A stretch of DNA of 13,492 nt from an uncultured Oscillibacter sp. (GTDB lineage Bacteria > Bacillota_A > Clostridia > Oscillospirales > Oscillospiraceae). Numbering within the stretch: the stretch's first letter is position 1; each line of letters opens with the position of its first letter. The stretch is taken from positions 1-13,492 of the forward strand of contig CABQCB010000028.1 of assembly GCA_902462475.1 (NCBI GenBank). The letters run 5' to 3'. The notes beneath the pieces are model-generated. The model was not told the DNA's origin, made no database searches, and saw only the letters and a list, made by a program, of their open reading frames with translations. This document shows, one piece after another, positions 6,884-12,444 of the stretch. The translations under genes and the position numbers were made by a program.

Positions 6884-9277
6884 TTATTTCAAGGTCACGA
6901 CCGTCACGCCGGACTCACCCTCGCCGTAGACGCCCAAGCGGAAGTCCTTTACCGCCTTGTTGCGCCGCAGGATATCGTGGACGGCCTTGCGCAGGGCGCC
7001 GGTGCCCTTGCCGTGGATGATGGTCACCGTATCCAGATGGCCCATGACGGCGGCGGAGAGGAAGTTCTCCACCACGCCCTCCGCCTCCAGCGTCTCCAGG
7101 CCCCGGATATCCAGCTCCCGGGCGGCGGAGGTCCGCAGGGCCCGGTCGGCGTTCTGGCGGATGGTGACGGCAGTCTTGGGCTTGCGCGCGGCCCGCTCGT
7201 CATCCTCAATAAGCCGTACCTCGGCGGCCTTGGCCTTCATCTTCAGCACGCCGGATTTCAATTGCAGCGTGCCGTCCTTCCCCACGGACACCACCTCCGC
7301 CGGCGTCCGCACACCGGGGATCTCTACAAGGTCTCCCTCAGCGATGGGGCGGCTGGGCTTGGGAATGGGCTCTTGCCGGGCGTCCCGCTTGGAGATGGCC
7401 TCCTCCGCCTCGTTGAGGGTGCGGCGCAGGGCCGCCCGGGCCTCGTTCTCGTTCATGCTGCGTTCTGCCTTGGCCTGAGCCTTGCGCATGGCACTCAGCT
7501 CCGCGAACACCTGATCGGCGGCGGAACGGGCGTCCCGCACGATCCGCTTGGCTTCTGCCTCGCCCCGGCTGCGGGCGTTCTCCTTGGCCCGCTCCATCTG
7601 GGAGCGGAACTCCCGGGCCTTGCGGGCGTCCTCCTCCCGCTGGGCATAGAGCCGGTTTGCCTCCTGCTCCCGCTTTTCCAGCGCCTGGCGCTTGGCCTCC
7701 AGCTCCGTGAGCACATCCTCAAATCGGACGCTTTCGCCGCTCATCTGCACCTGGGCCGCCTGGATGACCTTCTCCGGCAGACCCAGCCGCCGAGAGATGG
7801 CAAAGGCATTGGACTTGCCGGGAATGCCGATGAGGAGACGGTAGGTGGGGCTGAGGGTCTCCACGTCGAATTCGCAGGAGGCGTTCTCCACCCCCGCCGT
7901 GGTCATGGCGAAGGTCTTGAGCTCGGCGTAGTGGGTGGTGGCGGCGATCTTGGCTCCGGCGCTGCGGGCCTCCTGGATGATGGCGATGGCCAGCGCCGCG
8001 CCCTCCACCGGGTCGGTGCCCGCCCCAAGCTCATCGAAGAGAATCAGGCTGTGGCGGTCCGCCTCCTGCAAAATACTCACGATATTGACCATATGTGCCG
8101 AAAAAGTGGACAAACTCTGCTCGATGCTCTGCTCGTCACCGATATCCGCCAGCACTTTTTCGTAGCAGGAGATCTCGCTCTGGTCCGCCACGGGGATGTG
8201 CAGGCCGCACTGGGTCATCACCGTCAGCAATCCCAGCGTCTTGAGGCTCACGGTCTTGCCGCCGGTATTGGGGCCGGTGATGACCAGGGTATCGAAGGTA
8301 TCGCCCAGTTGGATGTCAATGGGCACAGCCTTCTTGGGGTCCAGCAGCGGGTGCCGGGCACGCCGCAGGTGGATGCCTCCGTCCCGGCGCAATGCCGGAC
8401 GGGCAGCGTTCATTTTATAGCTCAGCTGGCCCCGGGCAAAGATCAGGTCCAGGTGCACCATGGCGTCGTAGTCCCACTGGATATCCTCCCGGTGGGCCGC
8501 CGCCTCGGCGGAAAGCTCCGCCAGGATCCGCTGGATCTCCTTTTCCTCCTTGGCCTGGAGCTCAATGAACTCGTTGTTGGCCTGCACCACGCCCATGGGC
8601 TCCACGAACACCGTGGCGCCGGAGGAAGAGATGTCATGCACCAGGCCCGGCAGGTCGCCCTTGTGCTCTGCCTTCACCGGCACCACGAAGCGGCCGTCCC
8701 GCTGGGTGATGATGGTCTCCTGGAGCACCTTGGCATAGCTGGGGGAGGAGATGATCTTCTGAAGGATCTGGCGGCTCTTGGTCTGGGCCGCCCGCATGTG
8801 CCGGCGGATGTCCGCCAGCTCGGGACTGGCCGCATCGGCAATGGTGTCCTCGTCCACGATGCACCGCTTGATCTTCTCTTCCAGGAAGCGGTTGCCGTGG
8901 AGGGACAAAAACAGATGGTCGATGGCGGTCTTTTCCGCCGCGTCGGCGTTGAAATACTCTTTGGCCCGGCGGGCGGCGGTCAGCAGGTCCGCAATGGTCA
9001 GCAGCTCCCGGGTGTTCAGGCTGCCGCCCCGGTCCGCCCGGTCCAGGGCTTCCGCCACCGGCTTGACGCCGGAAAAGGACGGGCTGCCTCTGAGGCCGAT
9101 CATGGTCCGGGCCGCGTCGGTCTGGTCCAGCAGCCGCTCTACTTCCTCCCGCTCCGTCTCCGGCCGCACAGCCATGGCCCGCTGCTTTGCCTCGGCGCTG
9201 ATGGCCTGCTCCGAAAGCATTTGCAGCACCCGGGGCAGCTCCAGCGTCCGCAGGGATTTATCAAATAATTCGCTCAT
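6884..9277 (-). CDS. mutS2: MutS2 family ATPase/Smr endonuclease
   Basis: This 797-residue protein is full length for MutS2. Residues 1-300 hold the core/lever region. The ATPase domain has Walker A GPNTGGKT (335-342), signature region STFSAHM (390-396), Walker B LILFDELGAGTDP (411-423) and the TTHY switch (447-450). A long charged coiled coil spans about 515-635, followed by a KOW-like segment (about 645-690) and a C-terminal Smr domain with LDIRGLE (722-728) and HGKGTGALR (755-763). MutS2 lacks the mismatch-reading domain of MutS. It has been linked to suppression of homologous recombination and, in Bacillus, to rescue of collided ribosomes. The start has AGGAG 9 nt upstream. It is the last gene of the era-recO strand-coherent block. 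Confidence 0.96.
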   Translation of the reverse strand: MSELFDKSLRTLELPRVLQMLSEQAISAEAKQRAMAVRPETEREEVERLLDQTDAARTMIGLRGSPSFSGVKPVAEALDRADRGGSLNTRELLTIADLLTAARRAKEYFNADAAEKTAIDHLFLSLHGNRFLEEKIKRCIVDEDTIADAASPELADIRRHMRAAQTKSRQILQKIISSPSYAKVLQETIITQRDGRFVVPVKAEHKGDLPGLVHDISSSGATVFVEPMGVVQANNEFIELQAKEEKEIQRILAELSAEAAAHREDIQWDYDAMVHLDLIFARGQLSYKMNAARPALRRDGGIHLRRARHPLLDPKKAVPIDIQLGDTFDTLVITGPNTGGKTVSLKTLGLLTVMTQCGLHIPVADQSEISCYEKVLADIGDEQSIEQSLSTFSAHMVNIVSILQEADRHSLILFDELGAGTDPVEGAALAIAIIQEARSAGAKIAATTHYAELKTFAMTTAGVENASCEFDVETLSPTYRLLIGIPGKSNAFAISRRLGLPEKVIQAAQVQMSGESVRFEDVLTELEAKRQALEKREQEANRLYAQREEDARKAREFRSQMERAKENARSRGEAEAKRIVRDARSAADQVFAELSAMRKAQAKAERSMNENEARAALRRTLNEAEEAISKRDARQEPIPKPSRPIAEGDLVEIPGVRTPAEVVSVGKDGTLQLKSGVLKMKAKAAEVRLIEDDERAARKPKTAVTIRQNADRALRTSAARELDIRGLETLEAEGVVENFLSAAVMGHLDTVTIIHGKGTGALRKAVHDILRRNKAVKDFRLGVYGEGESGVTVVTLK

Positions 9278-9292
9278 ACTCGCTTTCTCCTG

Positions 9293-9310
9293 TCAAGTGA
9301 TCTCACTTGA
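9293..9310. promoter_or_regulatory. Perfect dyad upstream of mutS2 SD
   Basis: TCAAGTGA (9293-9300) and TCACTTGA (9303-9310) are perfect 8-bp arms with a 2-bp spacer. The dyad fills the gap between the upstream stop codon (9314-9316) and the mutS2 ribosome site (9287-9291). The tight spacing suits a dimeric DNA-binding protein; as RNA it would form a 7-bp stem with a 4-nt loop next to the SD. Its function is unknown. Confidence 0.5.
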
Positions 9311-9313
9311 TGG

Positions 9314-9781
9314 TCATTCATAAATATAGGGATTTGGTCCTTCCAGCACCCAGGGCATCCGGTGCCCGAACTCCATCTGGATGGTGGGGGCTGGAAAGTC
9401 GTCCGGCAGCAGGTCACACTGGGACTTGAATGCCACGGAAAATCCGTCACCCAGCTCATACCAGCCCGCCGGGAACACCTCTTTAGCCCCCGGCATCGTG
9501 TCTCCCTCCAAAATACGGCCCACCAGATGGTACCATCCGCCGCCGGAGAGGGTGGTCGGGGTGCCCTGGTAGTACATGAGCTCCCCCGGCTTTTCCACAT
9601 CCAGCCCCAGCGTCTCAAAAAAGTCCCGCACCGCCTGGGGCAGCGTTCCCACCGCCTGGGCAAAGTTGCGGCATCCGTCACACTGGCAGGTGATCCACTC
9701 CTCGTTATGGGATGCATAATAGGCCCGGGTGGCCTCCACATCCACTGCCAGGCGGTAGCCGCCAAAGACAAATTCCGTCAT
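9314..9781 (-). CDS. Conserved-looking 155-aa protein, CxCxxC motif
   Basis: I do not assign a function. The 155-residue soluble protein has no signal peptide or membrane segment. It starts MTEFVFGGYRLAVDVEATRA and carries a cysteine cluster TCQCDGCRNF (Cys32, 34, 37) plus Cys122, which could bind a metal or be redox-active. Aromatic and Gly/Pro-rich segments follow (GGWYHLVGRI 81-90, FPAGWYELGDG 103-113, PNPYIYE at the end). The start is uncertain: Met at 9781 has only a weak GGA upstream, Met at 9793 has none, and a TTG at 9811 is also in frame. It lies between recO (48 nt) and mutS2 (36 nt), suggesting co-transcription. The 48-nt gap to recO is AT-rich, holds a small dyad (9816-9828) and could hide an internal promoter. 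Confidence 0.8.
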   Translation of the reverse strand: MTEFVFGGYRLAVDVEATRAYYASHNEEWITCQCDGCRNFAQAVGTLPQAVRDFFETLGLDVEKPGELMYYQGTPTTLSGGGWYHLVGRILEGDTMPGAKEVFPAGWYELGDGFSVAFKSQCDLLPDDFPAPTIQMEFGHRMPWVLEGPNPYIYE

Positions 9782-9829
9782 ATTTCTATCCATTTTGTAT
9801 ATAATAGTCAAAACAATACAATTTGTATC

Positions 9830-10597
9830 CTATTTTGTCGGTGTCTGTACGCTTTTGTAGAAATCCAGCGTGCGGAAGCCCCGCTCCAGCTGGGCCGCAA
9901 CGAAGGCCTCCGCCGCCCCGGCCAGACGGTCCATGGCCTTGCCCTCCAGGGTGAAGCTGTACAGCCGCTTGGGATCGCCGTAGAGGATATGACGCAATGC
10001 CGCCAGGGAATCACGGCACAAGGGCATGGAGAGCGCCCGCTCTCCCCTGCCGCATCGGCGGCAGTGCAGCACGCCCTGCACCACATCCAGCATGGGCTCC
10101 TCCGGGTCCGGCAATCCGCAGTAGGCGCAGCCGTCCGCCAGAGGTTCATAGCCCGCCAGGGCCAGCAGCCTCAGCTCAAAAGCCGCTTTCACCAGACGGG
10201 GCGGCTTGTGTAAAGCCGAAAGGGCATACAGCCCATTGAGCAGGTGGCGCAGGATATCATCGGAGGCGGTGTCCTCCGTGGTGACAGACTCCGTCAGCTC
10301 CGCCATATAGAACCCCAGCGCCATAGCCTCCAGGTCCTGTCGCAAGCCCGTAAACAGCTCCAGTGTCTCGGCGTCGTTGGCATAGTACCACTCGCCCCGG
10401 CGGTACAGCGTCCACTCCCCGTAGGCCAGAGACTGGGCGCAGGCGGCAAATTTGCTGTTCTTCCGCCGGGCGCCCCGGGCGATGACCGACACGCGGCCCA
10501 GGTCCCGGGTCAGCAGCGTCAGGATTTTGTCAGACTCCTTGGTCACCGTCTCCCGCAGGACGATGCCGTTTGTCACCGTATAGGGCGTGGATGCCAC
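9830..10597 (-). CDS. recO: DNA repair protein RecO
   Basis: This 255-residue protein has normal RecO length. RecO helps RecR load RecA onto SSB-coated single-stranded DNA at gaps. The N-terminal OB fold carries the typical NGIVLRETVTKESDKILTLL (10-29) and VIARGARRKNSKF (38-50). A helical domain follows, with a four-cysteine zinc motif CAYC (157-160) and CRRC (179-182). I choose the GTG at 10597 because AGGAGG lies 7 nt upstream and the protein then begins as RecO usually does; a longer ATG version (10687) would run through yqzL and lacks support. The gene is 40 nt after yqzL and co-oriented with it. Confidence 0.93.
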   Translation of the reverse strand: MASTPYTVTNGIVLRETVTKESDKILTLLTRDLGRVSVIARGARRKNSKFAACAQSLAYGEWTLYRRGEWYYANDAETLELFTGLRQDLEAMALGFYMAELTESVTTEDTASDDILRHLLNGLYALSALHKPPRLVKAAFELRLLALAGYEPLADGCAYCGLPDPEEPMLDVVQGVLHCRRCGRGERALSMPLCRDSLAALRHILYGDPKRLYSFTLEGKAMDRLAGAAEAFVAAQLERGFRTLDFYKSVQTPTK

Positions 10598-10616
10598 CGT
10601 GGTCCCTCCTATGTAA

Positions 10617-10635
10617 GGGAGGCCACGGGCCTCCC
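10617..10635 (-). promoter_or_regulatory. Intergenic hairpin between yqzL and recO
   Basis: GGGAGGCC and GGCCTCCC form a perfect 8-bp GC-rich stem with a 3-nt loop, starting 2 nt after the yqzL stop and ending 6 nt before the recO ribosome site. It lacks a U-tract, so it is unlikely to be a strong terminator. It may mark an mRNA processing or translation-coupling element. Confidence 0.55.
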
Positions 10636-10637
10636 GT

Positions 10638-10742
10638 TCAGCCCTCGACTCCCTGGTCGGGGCGTTCCGACTGGCGGTAGAGCACATAGGCCAGCGGCTC
10701 CCCCGTCATACAAAACCATTCCCAATAGGCGTCGTTTTTCAT
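10638..10742 (-). CDS. yqzL: YqzL-type small protein (34 aa)
   Basis: This 34-codon gene begins ATG at 10742 with AAGGAGG 7 nt upstream, an excellent ribosome site. It encodes MKNDAYWEWFCMTGEP, then LAYVLYRQSERPDQGVEG. The W-x-x-F-x-x-TG-x-x-x-x-Y-x-L-Y pattern fits the short YqzL family, which in Bacillus subtilis also lies between era and recO. The molecular function of YqzL is not established. It is shorter than the ~47-residue Bacillus protein. Its ribosome site lies in a hairpin loop (10743-10772), and a second hairpin follows its stop. Positional conservation is the strongest evidence. Confidence 0.78.
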   Translation of the reverse strand: MKNDAYWEWFCMTGEPLAYVLYRQSERPDQGVEG

Positions 10743-10772
10743 CCGCAGACCTCCTTTTTCGTTAGTCTGCGG
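10743..10772 (-). promoter_or_regulatory. Hairpin enclosing the yqzL ribosome site
   Basis: In the minus-strand mRNA, CCGCAGAC and GTCTGCGG form a perfect 8-bp stem around a 14-nt loop that contains AAAAAGGAG. The 3' arm directly abuts the ATG at 10742. Folding would constrain the start region and could tune translation of yqzL and recO. Confidence 0.6.
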
Positions 10773-10825
10773 AATCCGTCGAATGTTATAGCTGGAAACA
10801 TCTGCGCGAATCGGCCATTGCAGCC

Positions 10826-10915
10826 AAACCGGCGGGACGCCGTTTTGCTTCTATTCTGCCTTATTCGTCCCGGCAGCCGAAGCTGCGCACATAGTTCCTA
10901 TTCTCCCGCCAGTTT
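10826..10915 (-). repeat. Displaced copy of the era 3' end
   Basis: These 90 bp match 11050-11139 with 5 differences, at an offset of 224 bp. They carry the last 17 codons of era, the TAA, and 35 nt beyond it. Three of the four coding differences change the residue (Asp to Glu, Met to Arg, Tyr to Cys) and one is silent. The copy has no start of its own and is not a gene. It looks like a non-functional remnant between era and yqzL. Confidence 0.92.
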
Positions 10916-11049
10916 GCCCATGAAATTCCATTTCATGGGTGCCCCTTTTCCACCTGAGCGGTCAGGCAAAGCCCGCCCGCTCCAAGGGTTTGCTCCGCAA
11001 ACCGCTTGTACGCCGCGCACGCGGCGGCGGGGCGCTGCCCCGCTTCGGA
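10916..11049 (-). other. Hairpin-rich spacer between era-end copies
   Basis: This is 134 bp of GC-rich non-coding DNA filled by five consecutive stems: 10917-10939 (perfect 10-bp arms), 10956-10982 (6+3 bp with an internal loop), 10987-11003 (perfect 7 bp), 11011-11026 (perfect 6 bp) and 11027-11043 (perfect 7 bp). In the gene-sense strand two loops are GGA. It contains the 10-mer CGCCCGCTCC (10974-10983), also found in the uvrA spacer. It is probably transcribed behind era. I do not recognise a named RNA family. Confidence 0.75.
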
Positions 11050-11139
11050 AAACCGGCGGGTCGCCGTTTTGCTTCTATTCTGCCTTATTCGTCCCGGTAG
11101 CCGAAGCTGCGCACATAGTTCATGTTGTCCCGCCAGTTT
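11050..11139 (-). repeat. Functional era 3' end, partner repeat
   Basis: This is the direct-repeat partner of 10826-10915, covering the last codons of the functional era gene, its stop (11085-11087) and 35 nt downstream. The shared downstream part includes a small stem CGGCG/CGCCG followed by GTTT, which may be a weak terminator. Confidence 0.92.
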
Positions 11140-11984
11140 TCCTTGACCTTCACCCAGGTCTCCAGGTACACCTTGGTGCCCATGAACTTCTCCATGTCCT
11201 GCCGGGCCAGGGAGCTGATCTTCTTCAGCATGGCGCCCTGCTTGCCGATAATGATGCCCTTATGGCTGGCCTTTTCGCAGTAGATGGTGGCATCCACGTC
11301 GATGACGCCGGAATCCCGCTCGGAGAACTTGGTGATCTCCACGGCGGTGCCGTGGGGGATCTCCTTATCCAGGCACAAAAGCAGCTTCTCCCGCAGCAGC
11401 TCGCCCATGACCTGGCGCTCCGGCTGATCGGAAGTCACATCGTCCGGGAACAGCTGGGGGCCCTCCTGAGCGTACTTGTGGAGCTGGGTCATCAAATCGT
11501 CCAGGCCGCTGCCCGTATGGGCGGAGATGGGGATGATGGCGTCGAAGCCGTCCCACACCGCATTATACGCAGCAATGACCGGCAGCAGCTCCGCCGGCTC
11601 CACCGTGTCGATCTTGTTGATGCACAGCACGCAGGGGATCTTCTCCTCCCGGATGCGGTCGATGAGCGCCTGCTCCGGTCCGCCCACATGGGGGATGGGC
11701 TCCACCAGCAGCAGCGCACAGTCCACGTCGGAGAGGCTGGAGGTCACCACCTTGACCATATACTCTCCCAGGGCGGAGCGGGGCTTGTGCAGGCCCGGGG
11801 TGTCCAGCAGGATATACTGGGTATCCTCCTGGTTCACCACGCCGTAAATCCGGTTACGGGTGGTCTGGGCCTTGTTGGAAACGATGGCGATCTTCTCTCC
11901 CACCAGGGCGTTGGTCAGGCTGGACTTGCCCACGTTGGGCCGTCCGCACACGGTGATCATGGCGACTTGTTTGATGTTAGACAT
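11085..11984 (-). CDS. era: GTPase Era
   Basis: This 299-residue protein has standard Era length. It is an essential GTPase that binds the 3' end of 16S rRNA and assists 30S ribosome assembly at the membrane-cytosol interface. G1 GRPNVGKS is at 14-21, G3 DTPG at 61-64, G4 NKID at 123-126 and G5 SAHTG at 154-158. The C-terminal KH domain has the GxxG loop in IIIGKQGAMLKKI (245-257, GKQG 247-250). The ATG at 11984 has GAGG 7 nt upstream. Its own promoter lies at 12060-12088, so it is not dependent on uvrA. The 342 nt between its stop and yqzL hold a duplicated copy of its own 3' end and a structured spacer. Confidence 0.97.
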   Translation of the reverse strand: MSNIKQVAMITVCGRPNVGKSSLTNALVGEKIAIVSNKAQTTRNRIYGVVNQEDTQYILLDTPGLHKPRSALGEYMVKVVTSSLSDVDCALLLVEPIPHVGGPEQALIDRIREEKIPCVLCINKIDTVEPAELLPVIAAYNAVWDGFDAIIPISAHTGSGLDDLMTQLHKYAQEGPQLFPDDVTSDQPERQVMGELLREKLLLCLDKEIPHGTAVEITKFSERDSGVIDVDATIYCEKASHKGIIIGKQGAMLKKISSLARQDMEKFMGTKVYLETWVKVKENWRDNMNYVRSFGYRDE

Positions 11985-12025
11985 AGGTGATCCTCAACTT
12001 TCTTTTGTTAAGCAATCTTTTTGGA

Positions 12026-12045
12026 CGGCAGAACCGCTTCTGCCG
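12026..12045 (-). promoter_or_regulatory. Hairpin at 5' end of era mRNA
   Basis: CGGCAGAA and TTCTGCCG form a perfect 8-bp stem with a 4-nt loop, starting about 8 nt after the predicted era transcription start. There is no U-tract, so a terminator is unlikely. A 5' stabilising stem or a protein-binding site is possible. Confidence 0.5.
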
Positions 12046-12059
12046 CCTGTTTCCCGTTT

Positions 12060-12088
12060 ACTTTACCACAAAACCATGGAAAATACAA
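12060..12088 (-). promoter_or_regulatory. era promoter
   Basis: On the minus strand TTGTAT (12088-12083) and TAAAGT (12065-12060) are separated by 17 bp, giving a start near 12053 and a leader of about 70 nt. Confidence 0.72.
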
Positions 12089-12103
12089 CCGTTCGGGGAT
12101 GAA

Positions 12104-12140
12104 ACGCGGGAGCACCTGCCTTACGCAGATGCCCCCGTGT
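12104..12140 (-). terminator. Terminator-like hairpin downstream of uvrA
   Basis: A 16-position stem (12104-12119 with 12125-12140, 5-nt loop) contains one mismatch and two G-U pairs in the minus-strand RNA. It is followed by only TTT on the minus strand but by a run of five T on the plus strand. It sits directly behind the displaced uvrA end, where the original uvrA terminator would be expected. Confidence 0.6.
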
Positions 12141-12152
12141 TTTTCCTGGTCT

Positions 12153-12233
12153 CTTACCGCGCCAGCACTTTCTTCAGGTACTGACCCGTATAGCTCTTCT
12201 CACACGCGGCCACCTCTTCCGGCGTACCGGTGC
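12153..12233 (-). repeat. Displaced copy of the uvrA 3' end
   Basis: These 81 bp match 12364-12444 with 4 differences, at an offset of 211 bp. They encode the last 25 residues of UvrA ([12 protein letters not shown] to KKVLAR) and the TAA. All four differences are synonymous. There is no start codon or ribosome site, so this is a gene-end remnant, not a gene. It directly adjoins the terminator-like hairpin. Confidence 0.93.
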
Positions 12234-12363
12234 TCATCCTCGCCCGCTCCGGATCCCTCGCCCCGGCCTGCGGCCAGGGCTCACTCCCTTCGCGGCTCGT
12301 CCTCTCCCCACGCGACCCGCTCCGCTGGGCTCGCGCGGGGACCCCGGGAATCGTCTGCCCCGG
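12234..12363 (-). other. Hairpin-rich spacer between uvrA-end copies
   Basis: This is 130 bp of GC-rich non-coding DNA. The main hairpin, 12305-12341, has 16 pairs with two bulged A and a GGA loop in the gene-sense strand. A second, 12260-12280, has 9 pairs and a 3-nt loop. All three non-Watson-Crick pairs in these stems are G-U in the uvrA-sense RNA and would be C-A mismatches on the other strand, suggesting selection as sense RNA. It shares the 10-mer CGCCCGCTCC (12241-12250) with the era spacer. Confidence 0.75.
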
Positions 12364-12444
12364 CTTACCGTGCCAGCACTTTCTTCAAATACTGACCCGT
12401 GTAGCTCTTCTCACACGCGGCCACCTCTTCCGGCGTACCGGTGC
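12364..12444 (-). repeat. Functional uvrA 3' end, partner repeat
   Basis: This is the direct-repeat partner of 12153-12233. It covers the last 25 codons and stop of the functional uvrA. Similarity stops one base after the stop codon, unlike the era repeat, which continues 35 nt beyond it. Confidence 0.93.

Noticed and set aside
6977..9268. A 763-codon open frame on the plus strand, antisense to mutS2
   Set aside because: It is a mirror of the GC-rich codon usage of mutS2: its translation is Gly/Leu/His/Gln-rich without domain motifs, whereas the minus frame has clear Walker and Smr motifs.
10598..10687. Extended N-terminus of RecO from an ATG at 10687
   Set aside because: It overlaps yqzL out of frame and the inter-gene hairpin; the GTG at 10597 has an AGGAGG site and gives the normal RecO start.
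10900..10940. A 12-codon minus-strand frame starting in the 10917-10939 hairpin
   Set aside because: It starts within a perfect stem, has no clear SD at a good distance, and stops inside the displaced era copy.
10826..11139. Simple tandem duplication of the era end
   Set aside because: Sequence just downstream of the distal copy (10825 and lower) does not resemble the spacer that follows the proximal copy, so the unit is not tandemly repeated.
10818..11990. A 390-codon plus-strand frame crossing the duplicated era end and antisense to era
   Set aside because: It spans hairpin-rich non-coding DNA and the reverse of era, has low-complexity composition, and offers no ribosome site that I can see.
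12153..12444. CRISPR-like or minisatellite array
   Set aside because: There are only two copies, they are gene-derived, and the spacer is structured and unique.
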